Part shown: positions 1-8,606 of the stretch, piece after piece
Position numbering within the stretch: position 1 is the first letter of the stretch
Layout: the number at the start of each line of letters is the position of its first letter
Assembly: GCF_016864575.1 (NCBI RefSeq)
Contig: NZ_CP044125.1
Span: forward strand, 3,020,001 to 3,084,000
Source: Rhizobium sp. BG4
GTDB taxonomy: Bacteria; Pseudomonadota; Alphaproteobacteria; Rhizobiales; Rhizobiaceae
Length of the DNA stretch: 64,000 nt
Reading direction: 5' to 3'
Translations under genes and position numbers: made by a program
Notes under the pieces: model-generated
Database searches by the model: none
What the model was told of the DNA's origin: nothing
Seen by the model: only the letters and a program-made list of their open reading frames with translations

Positions 1-867
1 GGACCGCACATTGTCCATAAGTTCATACCCGACGACCACGAGGCTCCCGGCCCGTCCGGTCGTGCGGAGCGCGGCGAGCACCCCGCTGATGCCGCCGCCC
101 GCCACGTAGAGTCCCGCGAGGTCGGGATGTTCGGCCAACAGCCGCTCCGTCATTTCCTCCGCGACCGCGGATGATTCAAACGTCGACAGTGGCTCCAGCA
201 GGGCAAAGTCGCTCGCATGCTCTCGAAAATAGGATCGGAACCCGGTTTCGTTCATTTCTTGGTTCCGGAACCGCGGGTTTCCCACGAGCAGCGCGATTTT
301 TCCCGGGGACTTGCAGATTTTGTGAAACGCCCAAGCCGCTGTGCGACCGACCTTCCAGTGATCAAGGCCGATGTAGTGAATCTGCCCCGTGGCAGCTAGC
401 TGCGAGATGAGCGCGAAGACCGGAATTCCAGTCGCCTGGATCTCCTCGATAGCCTTGCTAACGACTGGGTGAACAGCAGTGGTCACGCACAAAGCGTCGC
501 ATTCTTTTGCGAGTGCCAACGCCCGCTCTGCTGTGTTCTGGGGAGACAAGTCCTCGAGGTGCTCGATTTTCAGTTCGATATCATATGATACCTGCGACCC
601 CGCAGCTGCCAGAAGAGCGCGTGCAACTAGCTGATAGAACGGACGGTGCGGTTGAAGAAGGATCACTCCAAACCGGTATCGCGGCCGCGCTGCGTTGTTG
701 CGTGCCGCGATCGCGCCCAGGCCGTAGAACCCAATTGCCTGGGCTGCTTCACGCACCTTTTCCCTCGTTTTCGGACTGACGCTGTCCGAACCGGACAGAA
801 CCCTGTTCGTCGTCGCGACGGACACACCCGCCCTTGCGGCGACGTCGCGGATTGTCGGTCTCTTCAT
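1..867 (-). CDS. LacI-family transcriptional regulator (partial, runs off left edge)
   Basis: The reading frame opens with MKRPTIRDVAARAGVS, the classic LacI N-terminal helix-turn-helix, followed by TTNRVLSGSDSVSPKTREKV (hinge side) and a periplasmic-binding-protein-like effector domain (RYRFGVILLQPHRPFYQLV). It stays open to base 1, so the C-terminus is missing. An in-frame ATG four codons upstream (879) is an alternative start; neither has a strong ribosome site. It is divergent from the mocD-led operon across about 290 bases, which makes it the likely local regulator. Known rhizopine loci use a GntR-type MocR, so a LacI protein here would be a different control arrangement. The family is certain; the effector (a sugar or inositol derivative) is inferred. 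Confidence 0.88.
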   Translation of the reverse strand, partial: MKRPTIRDVAARAGVSVATTNRVLSGSDSVSPKTREKVREAAQAIGFYGLGAIAARNNAARPRYRFGVILLQPHRPFYQLVARALLAAAGSQVSYDIELKIEHLEDLSPQNTAERALALAKECDALCVTTAVHPVVSKAIEEIQATGIPVFALISQLAATGQIHYIGLDHWKVGRTAAWAFHKICKSPGKIALLVGNPRFRNQEMNETGFRSYFREHASDFALLEPLSTFESSAVAEEMTERLLAEHPDLAGLYVAGGGISGVLAALRTTGRAGSLVVVGYELMDNVRS

Positions 868-1158
868 TGTGAGGTCCATGATATAAATTGTCTCATTTTT
901 CGCTATCCTTGAGACGAATGATACGAATGTATCTATAGGAACAAATGCGCCTTGCTTTAGCGCACGTCAAGTTGGCAATGTGCTGGTCACAGAAGGACTG
1001 GTGAGTGCTGTCGCAATCGCCTGTTCTGGGAGGGAATGGCCTCGACATCGTTGGAGTTCGCGCTTCGGCCCAGCATCCGAAGACGGTGGAACTTTGTCCG
1101 AACGTCGGCCGCCTCCGCCATACGAACATGGGACGAGCGGCGTCCAGGAGGCATGACG
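868..1158. promoter_or_regulatory. Divergent promoter region with inverted repeats, lacI/mocD
   Basis: This A+T-richer stretch lies between the two divergent genes. It holds GTCTCA (890-895) and TGAGAC (910-915), a perfect 6-bp inverted repeat with centres 20 bp apart, and GATAC-GAAT-GTATC at 920-933. Either could be the operator for the LacI protein. AGGAGG at 1146-1151 is the ribosome site for mocD. No promoter hexamers stand out. Operator assignment is inference. Confidence 0.4.
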
Positions 1159-2181
1159 ATGGATGATCTCAAATTCGGAAAGCGCAACAAGCGAGGCGAC
1201 TGGGCGCCGAACGAACGTATCGAAATCGCGCCGTTCTGGGCCTGGCCACCAAAGATTCCGTCCTTGTTGAAGTGGATTCCGGAATATATCTGGCCGTGGA
1301 ATGCTTTCCACATGGCGACGGCGCTTCTCTACTGGTTCTACGTCGTTCCCGACGTCGAGGTTATGAAGACGCTGAGCTGGGGATGGGCGCTCTGGCTCTA
1401 CGCGGTGAACGCCAGCGCAATCTTCCTCTTCTACGGCTCGGTCGAGTTCTTCTTCTACGTCAAGCGCAAGCAGGGGAACCGGTTCAAATACAATGCGAAG
1501 TTCCCCGGCGAACAGCCGTCAGACGTCTTCTGGTTCAAAAGCCAGAACATCGACAACTTCCTGCGCTCGTTCTTCCTGTCGATTCCGCTCTGGACAGTAG
1601 TCGAGGTCACGTTCCTCTGGGTTTTTGCGAACGGCTGGGTTCCGTGGCTGACCTGGGCCGAAAACCCTTACTATCTCGCGTTTCTGGTGGCAGTCGCGCC
1701 GATGATCCACGAGGTGCACTTCTTCATCATCCACAGGCTGATCCACTGGGGTCCGCTCTATCGATGGATCCATTCTGTCCACCACAATTCCGTGAATCCT
1801 TCCCCGTGGTCGTCGCTGTCCATGCATCCGGTCGAAGGATTCCTCTACCACGCGGTCGCCCTCTGGCATCTCGTAATTCCGTCAAACCCGGTCGTCGCAA
1901 TGTTCCAGCTCCACATCGCAGGTTTCGGCGCGGTCAATGGACATATCGGTTTCGACAAGCTCGAGGTCACCGAGGAGACGCCGCTCGATACGCATGCCTA
2001 CGCCCATTACCTCCACCACAAGTACTTCGAGGTGAACTACGGCGGCGACGGGCTGATCCCGCTCGATAAGTGGTTCGGCACCTGGCACGACGGGACGAAG
2101 GACGGCGACGTGCAGATGGAAGCCCGCTTCGAGAAGAAAAAGGCGCGCATGAACGCCAAGGCCGCCCGCGCAAGCTCCTAA
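1159..2181 (+). CDS. mocD: MocD-like fatty acid hydroxylase/sterol desaturase-family oxygenase
   Basis: This 340-residue membrane protein of the fatty acid hydroxylase superfamily is rich in Trp/Phe membrane segments (about residues 45-100, 135-185 and 225-260). It carries the di-iron histidine clusters HEVHFFIIHRLIH (H184-H196), HSVHH (205-209) and HAYAHYLHH (279-287). Proteins of this family next to a Rieske ferredoxin and a ferredoxin reductase are MocD, the oxygenase needed to demethylate the rhizopine 3-O-methyl-scyllo-inosamine in Sinorhizobium. I chose ATG 1159 because AGGAGG ends 7 bases upstream; ATG 1153 is in frame but too close to it. It heads the catabolic gene run. The substrate is inferred from neighbours; another methoxylated cyclitol is possible. 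Confidence 0.8.
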   Translation: MDDLKFGKRNKRGDWAPNERIEIAPFWAWPPKIPSLLKWIPEYIWPWNAFHMATALLYWFYVVPDVEVMKTLSWGWALWLYAVNASAIFLFYGSVEFFFYVKRKQGNRFKYNAKFPGEQPSDVFWFKSQNIDNFLRSFFLSIPLWTVVEVTFLWVFANGWVPWLTWAENPYYLAFLVAVAPMIHEVHFFIIHRLIHWGPLYRWIHSVHHNSVNPSPWSSLSMHPVEGFLYHAVALWHLVIPSNPVVAMFQLHIAGFGAVNGHIGFDKLEVTEETPLDTHAYAHYLHHKYFEVNYGGDGLIPLDKWFGTWHDGTKDGDVQMEARFEKKKARMNAKAARASS

Positions 2182-2282
2182 GGACAACAACCTGCGGCGC
2201 CAGCGAGGAGGCGGGCGCCGATTGGGCAAGGATCACATTCTTTGAACCCGCCATCCGGCGGAAACTGGGGGAGGAAAACCCG

Positions 2283-3256
2283 ATGACAATGCTGAGCACC
2301 ATTACCAAGGCCCTCGTGACCACGGTCGCAATCTGTCTCACCACGAGTGCTGCGCTCGCCGCCAACATCGCAGTGGTCGGCGGCAAGACTGATGACGCCT
2401 TCTGGACGAAGATCAAGAAGGGCGTCGACGACAGCCGCTTTGTCATCGAGGCGAACGGCGGCAAGGTGACGTACCTCCAACTGCAGACCTATGACAATCT
2501 CGGTCCCGACGCAGCCGGTCTCGTGCGCACCGCAATCAGCCAGGGCGTGACGGGGCTCGTCGTGCCGAACTGGGTTCCGGAAGCAGAAGACGAGGCGATC
2601 AAGGCCGCAGCCGGGGCAGGCATCAAGGTCATCCTGATGAACGCTGGTTCGCTCGACAAGGCGAAGGAACTCGGCGCGATCAACTATGTCGGCTCCGACG
2701 AGTATCTCGCGGGCGTCGCAGGTGGAGACTATTTCGGCAAGGGCGGACAGAAGAATGTCCTCTGCGTCAACACGCTGCCCGGTAGCGCAAACCAGGAGGC
2801 CCGATGCAAGGGCGTGATCGATGGGATCACAAAGGCCGGGGCGCAGGCAAGCAACTCCCGCTGCCTGCGACGAGTTTCGGCGACCCGACCGCCATCGCAG
2901 AGGCCGTCAAGGCCACGCTGATGCAGGACGGCACGATCGACGGTGTCATCACCATCGGCGCGGGTGACGCGGACGCTGCCGCCAGCGGTATCCAGCAGGC
3001 AGGCAAGGTCGAGAACGTCAAGCTCGGCTCGTTCGACTTTAACGAGGCGGCGCTCGACCGCATCAAGAACAAGGCGCAGTTCTTCGCCATCGACCAGCAG
3101 CCGTATCTACAGTCTCTCCTGTCGGTAACGCTGCTTGCTTCGCACATCGACTTCGGCACGGACCTTCCGGTGAAGCCGGTCCTCACTGGTCCCGGCATCG
3201 TCGACGCCTCCAACATCGACTCGACGCTGCAGGGCGTTTCGAAGGGCGCTCGCTAA
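2283..3256 (+). pseudogene. Sugar-type ABC transporter substrate-binding protein, one-base frameshift
   Basis: The N-terminal signal peptide MTMLSTITKALVTTVAICL ends in ALA, and mature sequence starts ANIAVVGGKTDDAFWTKI, a periplasmic-binding-protein type I fold (CUT2 class). The frame breaks near 2846: the upstream frame gives GITKAGAQ and the downstream frame resumes with KQLPLPATSFGDPTAIAEAV. Adding one G to the GG at 2846-2847 joins them as GAQGKQLPLP. The restored protein has about 324 residues. It occupies the mocB position (rhizopine binding), but I do not recognise it as an orthologue of the Sinorhizobium MocB, so ligand identity is inferred. All three transporter genes in this operon carry the same kind of lesion, which points to sequencing error. 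Confidence 0.82.
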
Positions 3257-3268
3257 CGCGGGCCTGCC

Positions 3269-3299
3269 GGCTGCTCCCTCCACCTCCCAGGGAGCAGCC
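3269..3299 (+). promoter_or_regulatory. Hairpin between binding-protein and permease genes
   Basis: A perfect 11-bp stem, GGCTGCTCCCT / AGGGAGCAGCC, with a 9-base loop lies 13 bases after the binding-protein stop. No T-run follows, so it is more likely an mRNA-stabilising or attenuating structure that raises binding-protein expression over permease and ATPase than a full terminator. Confidence 0.6.
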
Positions 3300-3332
3300 T
3301 CGCAACACCCGTGCGCGGGAAGGGGAACAATC

Positions 3333-4390
3333 ATGAACACAAAAACAGCAGGCCAGCCGATCACCATGGCTCCGACGCCGAAAGCGGCGGAAACCAGTAC
3401 GAGCTTTTCCATCGGCGGGCTGTTCCGCAGGCCGGAAGCAGGGGCCTTCCTTGGTCTCGTCGGCGTCTTCGTCTTCTTTCTAGTCTTCGGAAGCATGGAC
3501 TTCCTGAAGCTGAACGGCGCGGCAAGCTGGCTGAACGTCGCCGCGAACCTCGGCATCGTCGCGTTTCCGATCGGTCTGCTGATGATCGCAGGCGACCTCG
3601 ACATCTCGATCGGTTCAATGATCCCCGCAGGTTCGATGACGGTCGCTATCATCTCCGGCTACTACGGCCTGCCAATCTGGATGGGATTGGCGCGTCGCTT
3701 GCGCTCGGCATTCTGGTCGGTCTCATCAACGGTTTCCTCGTTGTCCGCACCAACGTGCCGTCGCTGATCGTCACGCTCGGAACGCTCTTCGCAGTCGCAG
3801 GCCTGGTGCTCGGCCTCTCAGTCCTGCTGACGGGTACGACCAGCGTCGCGCTCAAGGCGCCGGAACTGGCCAAGTTCGTGTTCGGCTCCTTCGTCGCCAA
3901 CACGTTCCAGGTCATCATCTTCTGGTGGCTGGCACTCACTGCAATCTACGTGTTCTTCATCCACTTCTCGCCGTTCGGAAACTGGATCTTCGCCATGGGA
4001 GGCGACAGGATCAGTGCGCGCAACGCTGGCATCCCAACGACGAAGCTGACGATCGTGCTTTTCGTGCTGTCGTCGACGAGCGCCGCCTTTGTGGGCATGT
4101 GCCAAGCGATCCTGTTCAACTCTGCTCAGGTCTCGGCAGGCATGTCCTTCATCTTCAACTCGATCATCTCGGTGGTCGTGGGCGGCGTACTGCTGACAGG
4201 TGGCTTTGGCTCCATAATCGGCATCTTCTTTGGCACCATCACCTTCGCCGTCGTCAACCAGGGCATCTACTTCACGTCATTCGACCGCAATTGGTCGAGC
4301 CTGATCATCGGCGTAATGCTGCTGCTCGCGGTGCTGATGAACAACACCTTCCGCAGCATGGCGCTGTCCTATTCGCCGAAGAAGAAGTGA
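3333..4390 (+). pseudogene. Sugar-type ABC transporter permease, one-base frameshift
   Basis: This is an inner-membrane permease of the BPD_transp_2 (CUT2, RbsC-like) family with about 8-10 hydrophobic segments. It includes the family motif GDLDISIGSM, and the C-terminal half reads FGSIIGIFFGTITFAVVNQG. ATG 3333 follows AAGGGGAA. The frame breaks at 3686: upstream reads YGLPIWMG and then nonsense, while the downstream frame reads IGASLALGILVGLINGF. One extra A (GGA ATT instead of GGATT) restores a continuous protein of about 352 residues. It pairs with the binding protein before it and the ATPase after it. Confidence 0.82.
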
Positions 4391-4398
4391 GAACGATC

Positions 4399-5222
4399 AT
4401 GTCCACACCCATTCTGACGCTCAAGAACATCTGCAAGTCCTTCGGCCCGATCGACGTCCTCAACGACATTTCGCTGAACATCTGTCCAGGCGAGGTGCTC
4501 TGTCTGCTCGGCGACAACGGTGCGGGGAAGTCAACCCTGATCAAGACGCTGTCCGGCGTGTATCGCCCGAACTCAGGAACCATCGAGATGGACGGCAGTC
4601 CGATCGAGTTCACTGGACCGCGCGACGCGAGTAGCCGTGGAATCGCAACGGTCCACCAGTTCGGCGGCACCTTTCCGCTGATGTCGATCGGCCGCAGCTT
4701 CTTCGTCGGCGTCGAGCCGACCAAGGGTTGGGGCCGTTCAAGGTGTTCGACCGAAAGAAGGCCAACGAGGTCGCCGTCAAGGCTATCCGGGATTTCGGGA
4801 TCACCCGTATCGATGACGGCGACCGACTGGTTGGCGGCCTCTCTGGAGGAGAGCGGCAGTCGCTTGCCATCGCACGTGCCGTCCATTTCGGTGCGAAGGT
4901 GCTCATCCTCGACGAGCCGACGGCGGCGCTTGGCGTCAAGCAAGCGACCCATGTGCTCCGGATCGTCAACGAGGCGAAGCGCCGTGGTCTGGCGGTCGTC
5001 TTCATCACCCATCAGGTCATGCATGCCATGGCGGTGGGCGATCATTTCGCGGTGCTGATCCGCGGTGCGATTGCGGCGGATTTCCGCAAGGGGGAGAAGA
5101 CGCGTGAGGAAATCACCGACCTGATGGCAGGCGGCGAGACCATGGCGGAACTCGAAGCCCAAATCGACGGGTACCGCACCACGCATGATGGCCACACGCA
5201 GCTTTCCACTGCAGCCGGCTGA
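4399..5222 (+). pseudogene. Sugar-type ABC transporter ATPase, one-base frameshift
   Basis: This is a single-domain CUT2 ATPase (about 274 residues when restored). Walker A GDNGAGKST and Q-loop HQFG lie before the break; signature LSGGERQ, Walker B VLILDEPT and switch histidine FITHQ lie after it. The frame changes at 4734-4735: one more C gives EPTKGWGPFKVFDRKKAN across the junction. Single-domain ATPases rather than duplicated RbsA types are typical of FrcA- or XylG-like systems in rhizobia. The stop of the permease is 8 bases upstream. As with its two partners, the lesion is a one-base homopolymer shortening. Confidence 0.82.
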
Positions 5223-5259
5223 TGTGGATTATTCATGAACCGAAATACCGAAGGATGAA

Positions 5260-5574
5260 ATGATGGGCACCTGGACCCGCGCCTGTGCAGCCGACGACAT
5301 GGAAGTCGAAGAGCAAATCGTATTCGACCAGGGAGGACGCTCCTTCCTGGTCATTCGAAGCCCCGAGGACGAGTTCTTCTGCATCGATGGCATCTGCACA
5401 CACGAGCACGTGCATCTCGCGGACGGCCTGGTGATGGAGGGTACGATCGAGTGCCCGAAACATGGTGGCGTTTTCAACTACAGGAACGGCGAGGCCAAGC
5501 GAGCGCCCGTCTGCATCAACCTAAGGACCTGGCCTGTGAAGGTCGAGAATGGCGACGTTTTTATAGAGATCTGA
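5260..5574 (+). CDS. mocE: MocE-like Rieske [2Fe-2S] ferredoxin
   Basis: This small 104-residue soluble Rieske ferredoxin has both ligand boxes, CTH at C46/H48 and CPKH at C65/H68. It should carry electrons from the MocF-type reductase (8603-9829) to the MocD-type oxygenase (1159-2181), making a three-part monooxygenase. ATG 5263 is an equally possible start. The next gene begins 4 bases after its stop, so translation is probably coupled. Family assignment is direct; the partner assignment rests on the shared operon and on known mocDEF organisation. Confidence 0.85.
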   Translation: MMGTWTRACAADDMEVEEQIVFDQGGRSFLVIRSPEDEFFCIDGICTHEHVHLADGLVMEGTIECPKHGGVFNYRNGEAKRAPVCINLRTWPVKVENGDVFIEI

Positions 5575-5578
5575 TGAT

Positions 5579-6358
5579 ATGACACAGTTTGCATTGGCGG
5601 CTTGCGCCGAAATGATCTGGCGGGACCGCCCCATCGAGTGGCGCGCCTCCCGTCTTAAGGAAATGGACTTCGGTGTCGGCCTCTGGAATTGGCCGGAGCA
5701 TGACCTCGCCAAGCTTGAGGCGACAGGCGCCTCCTTCACGATCATGAACGGCTACCTCACTGGGCGCCTGACGGATGACGAAGGGGCCGACGACCTTCTG
5801 CGCAGCGCACGCGAAACGGCTCAGGTCGGTAAGCGATTGGGCGTTCAACGCCTCAACCTCCACGGAACTGGTCTGGGCGAGGGCGGTCTGCCTGTCCAGC
5901 CGATCGAGGTGGTTAACGGCGCAATGTGGCTGAAGGCGAGCGACACCTTGCGTCGTATCGTCGATATGGCCGAAGAGGAGAACGTGATCTTCACGCTCGA
6001 GAACCTCAATCTGCCTGTTGATCATCCGGGTGTCCCATTCGGTCGTGCCGAGGATACGCTGGCGCTGGTCTCCAGCATCGATCACCCGCGCCTGCGGCTC
6101 AATCTCGACCTCTATCACGCGCAGATCGGCGAGGGGAATCTCATTGAACTTTGCCGCAAATCCTTGCCCTGGATCGGTGAAATCCAGGTCGCCGACGTTC
6201 CCGGCCGTTGCGAGCCGGGAACCGGCGAGGTGAACTGGAACGGCATCGCCAATGCCCTGAAAGCCATGGGCTATAACGGCCCCGTCGGCATGGAAGCCTT
6301 TGCTTCCGGTGATCCGGAAGCCGCACTCACTGCCTTCCGCAACGCATTCACGGTGTAG
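5579..6358 (+). CDS. mocC: MocC-like TIM-barrel sugar isomerase
   Basis: This 259-residue protein of the AP-endonuclease-2 TIM-barrel superfamily (hydroxypyruvate isomerase, IolE, IolI, MocC) shows metal and catalytic signatures LENLNLP (about 140-146), NLDLYHAQ (about 172-179), EIQVADVPGR (about 201-210) and GMEAF (about 240-244). In the moc pathway MocC acts on the oxidised inosamine ring. It sits 4 bases after mocE and 4 bases before the PanB-like gene. Orthology to MocC is supported by context; the reaction itself is not visible from sequence. Confidence 0.75.
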   Translation: MTQFALAACAEMIWRDRPIEWRASRLKEMDFGVGLWNWPEHDLAKLEATGASFTIMNGYLTGRLTDDEGADDLLRSARETAQVGKRLGVQRLNLHGTGLGEGGLPVQPIEVVNGAMWLKASDTLRRIVDMAEEENVIFTLENLNLPVDHPGVPFGRAEDTLALVSSIDHPRLRLNLDLYHAQIGEGNLIELCRKSLPWIGEIQVADVPGRCEPGTGEVNWNGIANALKAMGYNGPVGMEAFASGDPEAALTAFRNAFTV

Positions 6359-6362
6359 TCCA

Positions 6363-7187
6363 ATGGTTCACAAGAATACCCGACCGACGGTTGCCGACAT
6401 TCGCGTCATGAAGGCTCGCGGCGAAAAGATCTCCATGCTCTACGTGACGACACTGGAGGAGGCTGCTGCCGCCAACGCGGCGGGCATCCACATGTTGTCG
6501 ATCGAAGGCCGTTTCTTCTCGCCGGAAATGCGCGAGGCTGCTGGCAGTTGTTTTGTCCAAGTGGGTCTTCCCTACGGAGGCTGGGGCAAATTCGAGGGGC
6601 GGCCGCTGGCAACCGCCGAGGACTATCTGCGTGCCGCCTACCATTTCTCCGCCATGGGCGGTGACTGCTTTTATTGCGCGGCCTCGCTCGATATTCAGAA
6701 GGTCCTCTGCGACAACCATGTTCCCATCGTAGCGCATGTCGGGCTGATCCCATCGTACATTACCTGGACTGGATTCCGCGCCGTCGGCAAGACGACGAGG
6801 GAGGCGGTCGACGTCTTCCGGCACGTCAAGCAGCTCGAAGCGATAGGCTGCTTCGGTGCGGAGCTGGAGGTTGTTCCCGACCGCGTCGGCGAGCTGATCT
6901 CGAAGAACACGTCGATGATCATGCTAGGCATGGGCGCCGGGCCAGGCGCGGACGCGCAGTACCTCTTCGCCGAAGACGTGCTCGGCCACACCGACGGCCA
7001 TCGTCCACGCCACGCGAAGACCTATCGCAACTTCGCCGCGGAGTTCGACCGGCTGCAGAAGGAACGCATTGCCGCATTCCGCGAGTTCATCGCGGACGTC
7101 AACAACGGAGCATATCCGCAGCCTCAGCACAACGTTGCGATCGGCGACAAGGAATTCGACGCCTTCAAGACTGAGCTCGGTCTCTAA
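6363..7187 (+). CDS. PanB-like (ketopantoate hydroxymethyltransferase family) protein
   Basis: This 274-residue protein shows PanB hallmarks: TVADIRVMKARGEKISML at the N-terminus (9-26), IVAHVGLIPSY (122-132), ELEVVPDRVGELIS with the expected glutamate near 168, and the LGMGAGPGADAQYLF substrate loop (188-202). However, the usual PanB metal motif (VGDS) is replaced by LSIEG (45-49), and the second metal Asp region reads VQVGLPYGGW. True PanB uses 5,10-methylene-tetrahydrofolate to hydroxymethylate a 2-oxo acid. A diverged member beside a demethylating oxygenase, FolD and PurU suggests a one-carbon or aldol role in this pathway rather than pantothenate synthesis. It could also be an isocitrate-lyase/PEP-mutase-superfamily lyase. 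Confidence 0.7.
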   Translation: MVHKNTRPTVADIRVMKARGEKISMLYVTTLEEAAAANAAGIHMLSIEGRFFSPEMREAAGSCFVQVGLPYGGWGKFEGRPLATAEDYLRAAYHFSAMGGDCFYCAASLDIQKVLCDNHVPIVAHVGLIPSYITWTGFRAVGKTTREAVDVFRHVKQLEAIGCFGAELEVVPDRVGELISKNTSMIMLGMGAGPGADAQYLFAEDVLGHTDGHRPRHAKTYRNFAAEFDRLQKERIAAFREFIADVNNGAYPQPQHNVAIGDKEFDAFKTELGL

Positions 7188-7204
7188 CAAAAAAGGAAAT
7201 CTCT

Positions 7205-8206
7205 ATGCTTAAAGTTGGCCTCCTCGGCGCCGGCAGGATCGCCGGCGTCCACGCCACAGCCATATCCGGACATCCCGGCAGCATGCTCGCCGCCGTCTCC
7301 GACATCAACACGTCCGCGGCGGAAAAGATCGCCGCGCAGTACGGCTCCGAAGTCCGTAGCACCGAAGCCATTCTCGGCGACAGCTCGATCGACGCCGTCC
7401 TGATCGCCACCTCCACCGACACGCACTCCGACCTGATCGAAAAGGCGAGTGTGGCGGGCAAGGCTGTGCTTTGCGAGAAGCCCGTCGACCTCAGCCTGGA
7501 ACGCGCTCGCGCCTGCCAGAAGGCTGTCGCGGAGACGAGGCGTCCCGTGATGATCGGCTTCAACCGCCGTTTCGATCCGAACTTCGCCGCGTTGAAGAAG
7601 GCCGTGGACGCGGGCGAGATCGGCAAGCCCGAGCTCCTGTCCATCACCTCCTTCGACCCGGCCCCGCCGCCGGTCTCATACATCAAGGTCTCCGGCGGTC
7701 TGTTCCGGGACATGATGATCCACGACTTCGACATGGCGAATTTCATCATGGGAGCGGCGCCCGACACCGTGACCGCGGTCGGTTCGTCGATCGTCGATCC
7801 GGAGATCGGCAGCGCCGGCGACGTCGACACCGCCGTGGTGACGTTAACTTATGCGGACGGTCGGATCGCTGTCATCAAGAACAGCCGCCGTGCAGTTTAC
7901 GGCTACGACCAACGGCTTGAACTCCTTGGTTCCGAAGGGCTGCTCCAGGCCCAGAACATGCTCGAAAACACCGTAGTGAAGTCGACAACCCAAGGCGTGA
8001 TCGGCGCCAAGCCCACCTACTTCTTCCTTGAACGGTACATGCCCGCGTACGCCGCGGAATGGGCTGCATTCGTCGAAGCCGTCAATGGGGGCGGTTCGCT
8101 GCCGGTCACTCTCGACGACGGCGTCGCCGCGCTCGCCATGGCGGAAGCCGCGACGATCTCGGTGAAGACCGGCGCTCCGGTTTCTCTCGCCAGCGTCTCC
8201 GGCTGA
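7205..8206 (+). CDS. mocA: MocA-like inositol/scyllo-inosamine dehydrogenase (Gfo/Idh/MocA)
   Basis: This 333-residue NAD(P)-dependent oxidoreductase has the Rossmann motif GLLGAGRIAGVHA (5-17), the EKPVDLS motif near 94-100 containing the catalytic-site Lys, and the C-terminal domain motif MMIHDFDMANF. It resembles the second Gfo/Idh protein in this window (idhA, 44523-45515) along its whole length (GFNRRFDP, SRRAVYGYDQR), so both should oxidise inositol-type rings. The ribosome site AAGGAAATCTCT precedes ATG 7205. Its place between the PanB-like gene and the ferredoxin reductase fits MocA. Confidence 0.82.
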   Translation: MLKVGLLGAGRIAGVHATAISGHPGSMLAAVSDINTSAAEKIAAQYGSEVRSTEAILGDSSIDAVLIATSTDTHSDLIEKASVAGKAVLCEKPVDLSLERARACQKAVAETRRPVMIGFNRRFDPNFAALKKAVDAGEIGKPELLSITSFDPAPPPVSYIKVSGGLFRDMMIHDFDMANFIMGAAPDTVTAVGSSIVDPEIGSAGDVDTAVVTLTYADGRIAVIKNSRRAVYGYDQRLELLGSEGLLQAQNMLENTVVKSTTQGVIGAKPTYFFLERYMPAYAAEWAAFVEAVNGGGSLPVTLDDGVAALAMAEAATISVKTGAPVSLASVSG

Positions 8207-8294
8207 GTTGGACAATGCCGCCTCCGCACGGTTCGTAGGCCGTGCGGATCCTTAAATCTCGCGCCCCTGGACGCCCAACCACGAAAGGTCGCAG

Positions 8295-8606
8295 ATGCTT
8301 TCACCTTCCATCGAACAGCCAAGCATAAGCGATCTCAAGCAACGGATCGTCGAACGACGAGTGACGTACCCCGCCAGCCTGCAGCAGGCGATGCGCCTGT
8401 TGCTCGGCAACCCAGGAGTCATCGCCTTCGGCACGTTGCGGTCGGTTGCCCAGGCCTGCAAGGTATCTGAAACCTCCATCTCGCGGCTCGCATCCCACAG
8501 CGGCTATTCGAGCTTCAAGGAGATGCAGGGCGCGTTCCGGCAGCACCTAGTCGCGCTCGCCGACTCTCAAAATCCGAACATTGAACAGCGAAGGTCCCTC
8601 CAATGA
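8295..8606 (+). CDS. RpiR-type HTH domain protein lacking the SIS domain
   Basis: These 103 residues match only the N-terminal HTH_6 domain of RpiR/MurR regulators (SLQQAMRLLLGNPGVIAFGT, SVAQACKVSETSISRLASHSG, SFKEMQGAFRQHL). Usual family members have about 280 residues with a C-terminal sugar-phosphate-binding SIS domain. Nothing of that domain is present: the stop codon overlaps the start of the next gene by 4 bases (ATGA). The overlap argues that this is a settled short gene rather than sequencing damage. IolR, the inositol repressor of rhizobia, is a full-length RpiR protein, so this may be a ligand-blind competitor or relic of an IolR-like regulator. That last point is inference. Confidence 0.7.
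   Translation: MLSPSIEQPSISDLKQRIVERRVTYPASLQQAMRLLLGNPGVIAFGTLRSVAQACKVSETSISRLASHSGYSSFKEMQGAFRQHLVALADSQNPNIEQRRSLQ

Noticed and set aside
2283..5222. Importer operon as decaying pseudogenes
   Set aside because: Each gene has only one single-base loss in a run and otherwise perfect motifs; the same lesion type appears in three unrelated loci of the window, so error is the simpler account.
8295..8606. RpiR gene truncated by a sequencing frameshift
   Set aside because: There is no SIS-domain sequence in any frame downstream; the next gene begins at once with a 4-base overlap, so the short form is not a one-base artefact.
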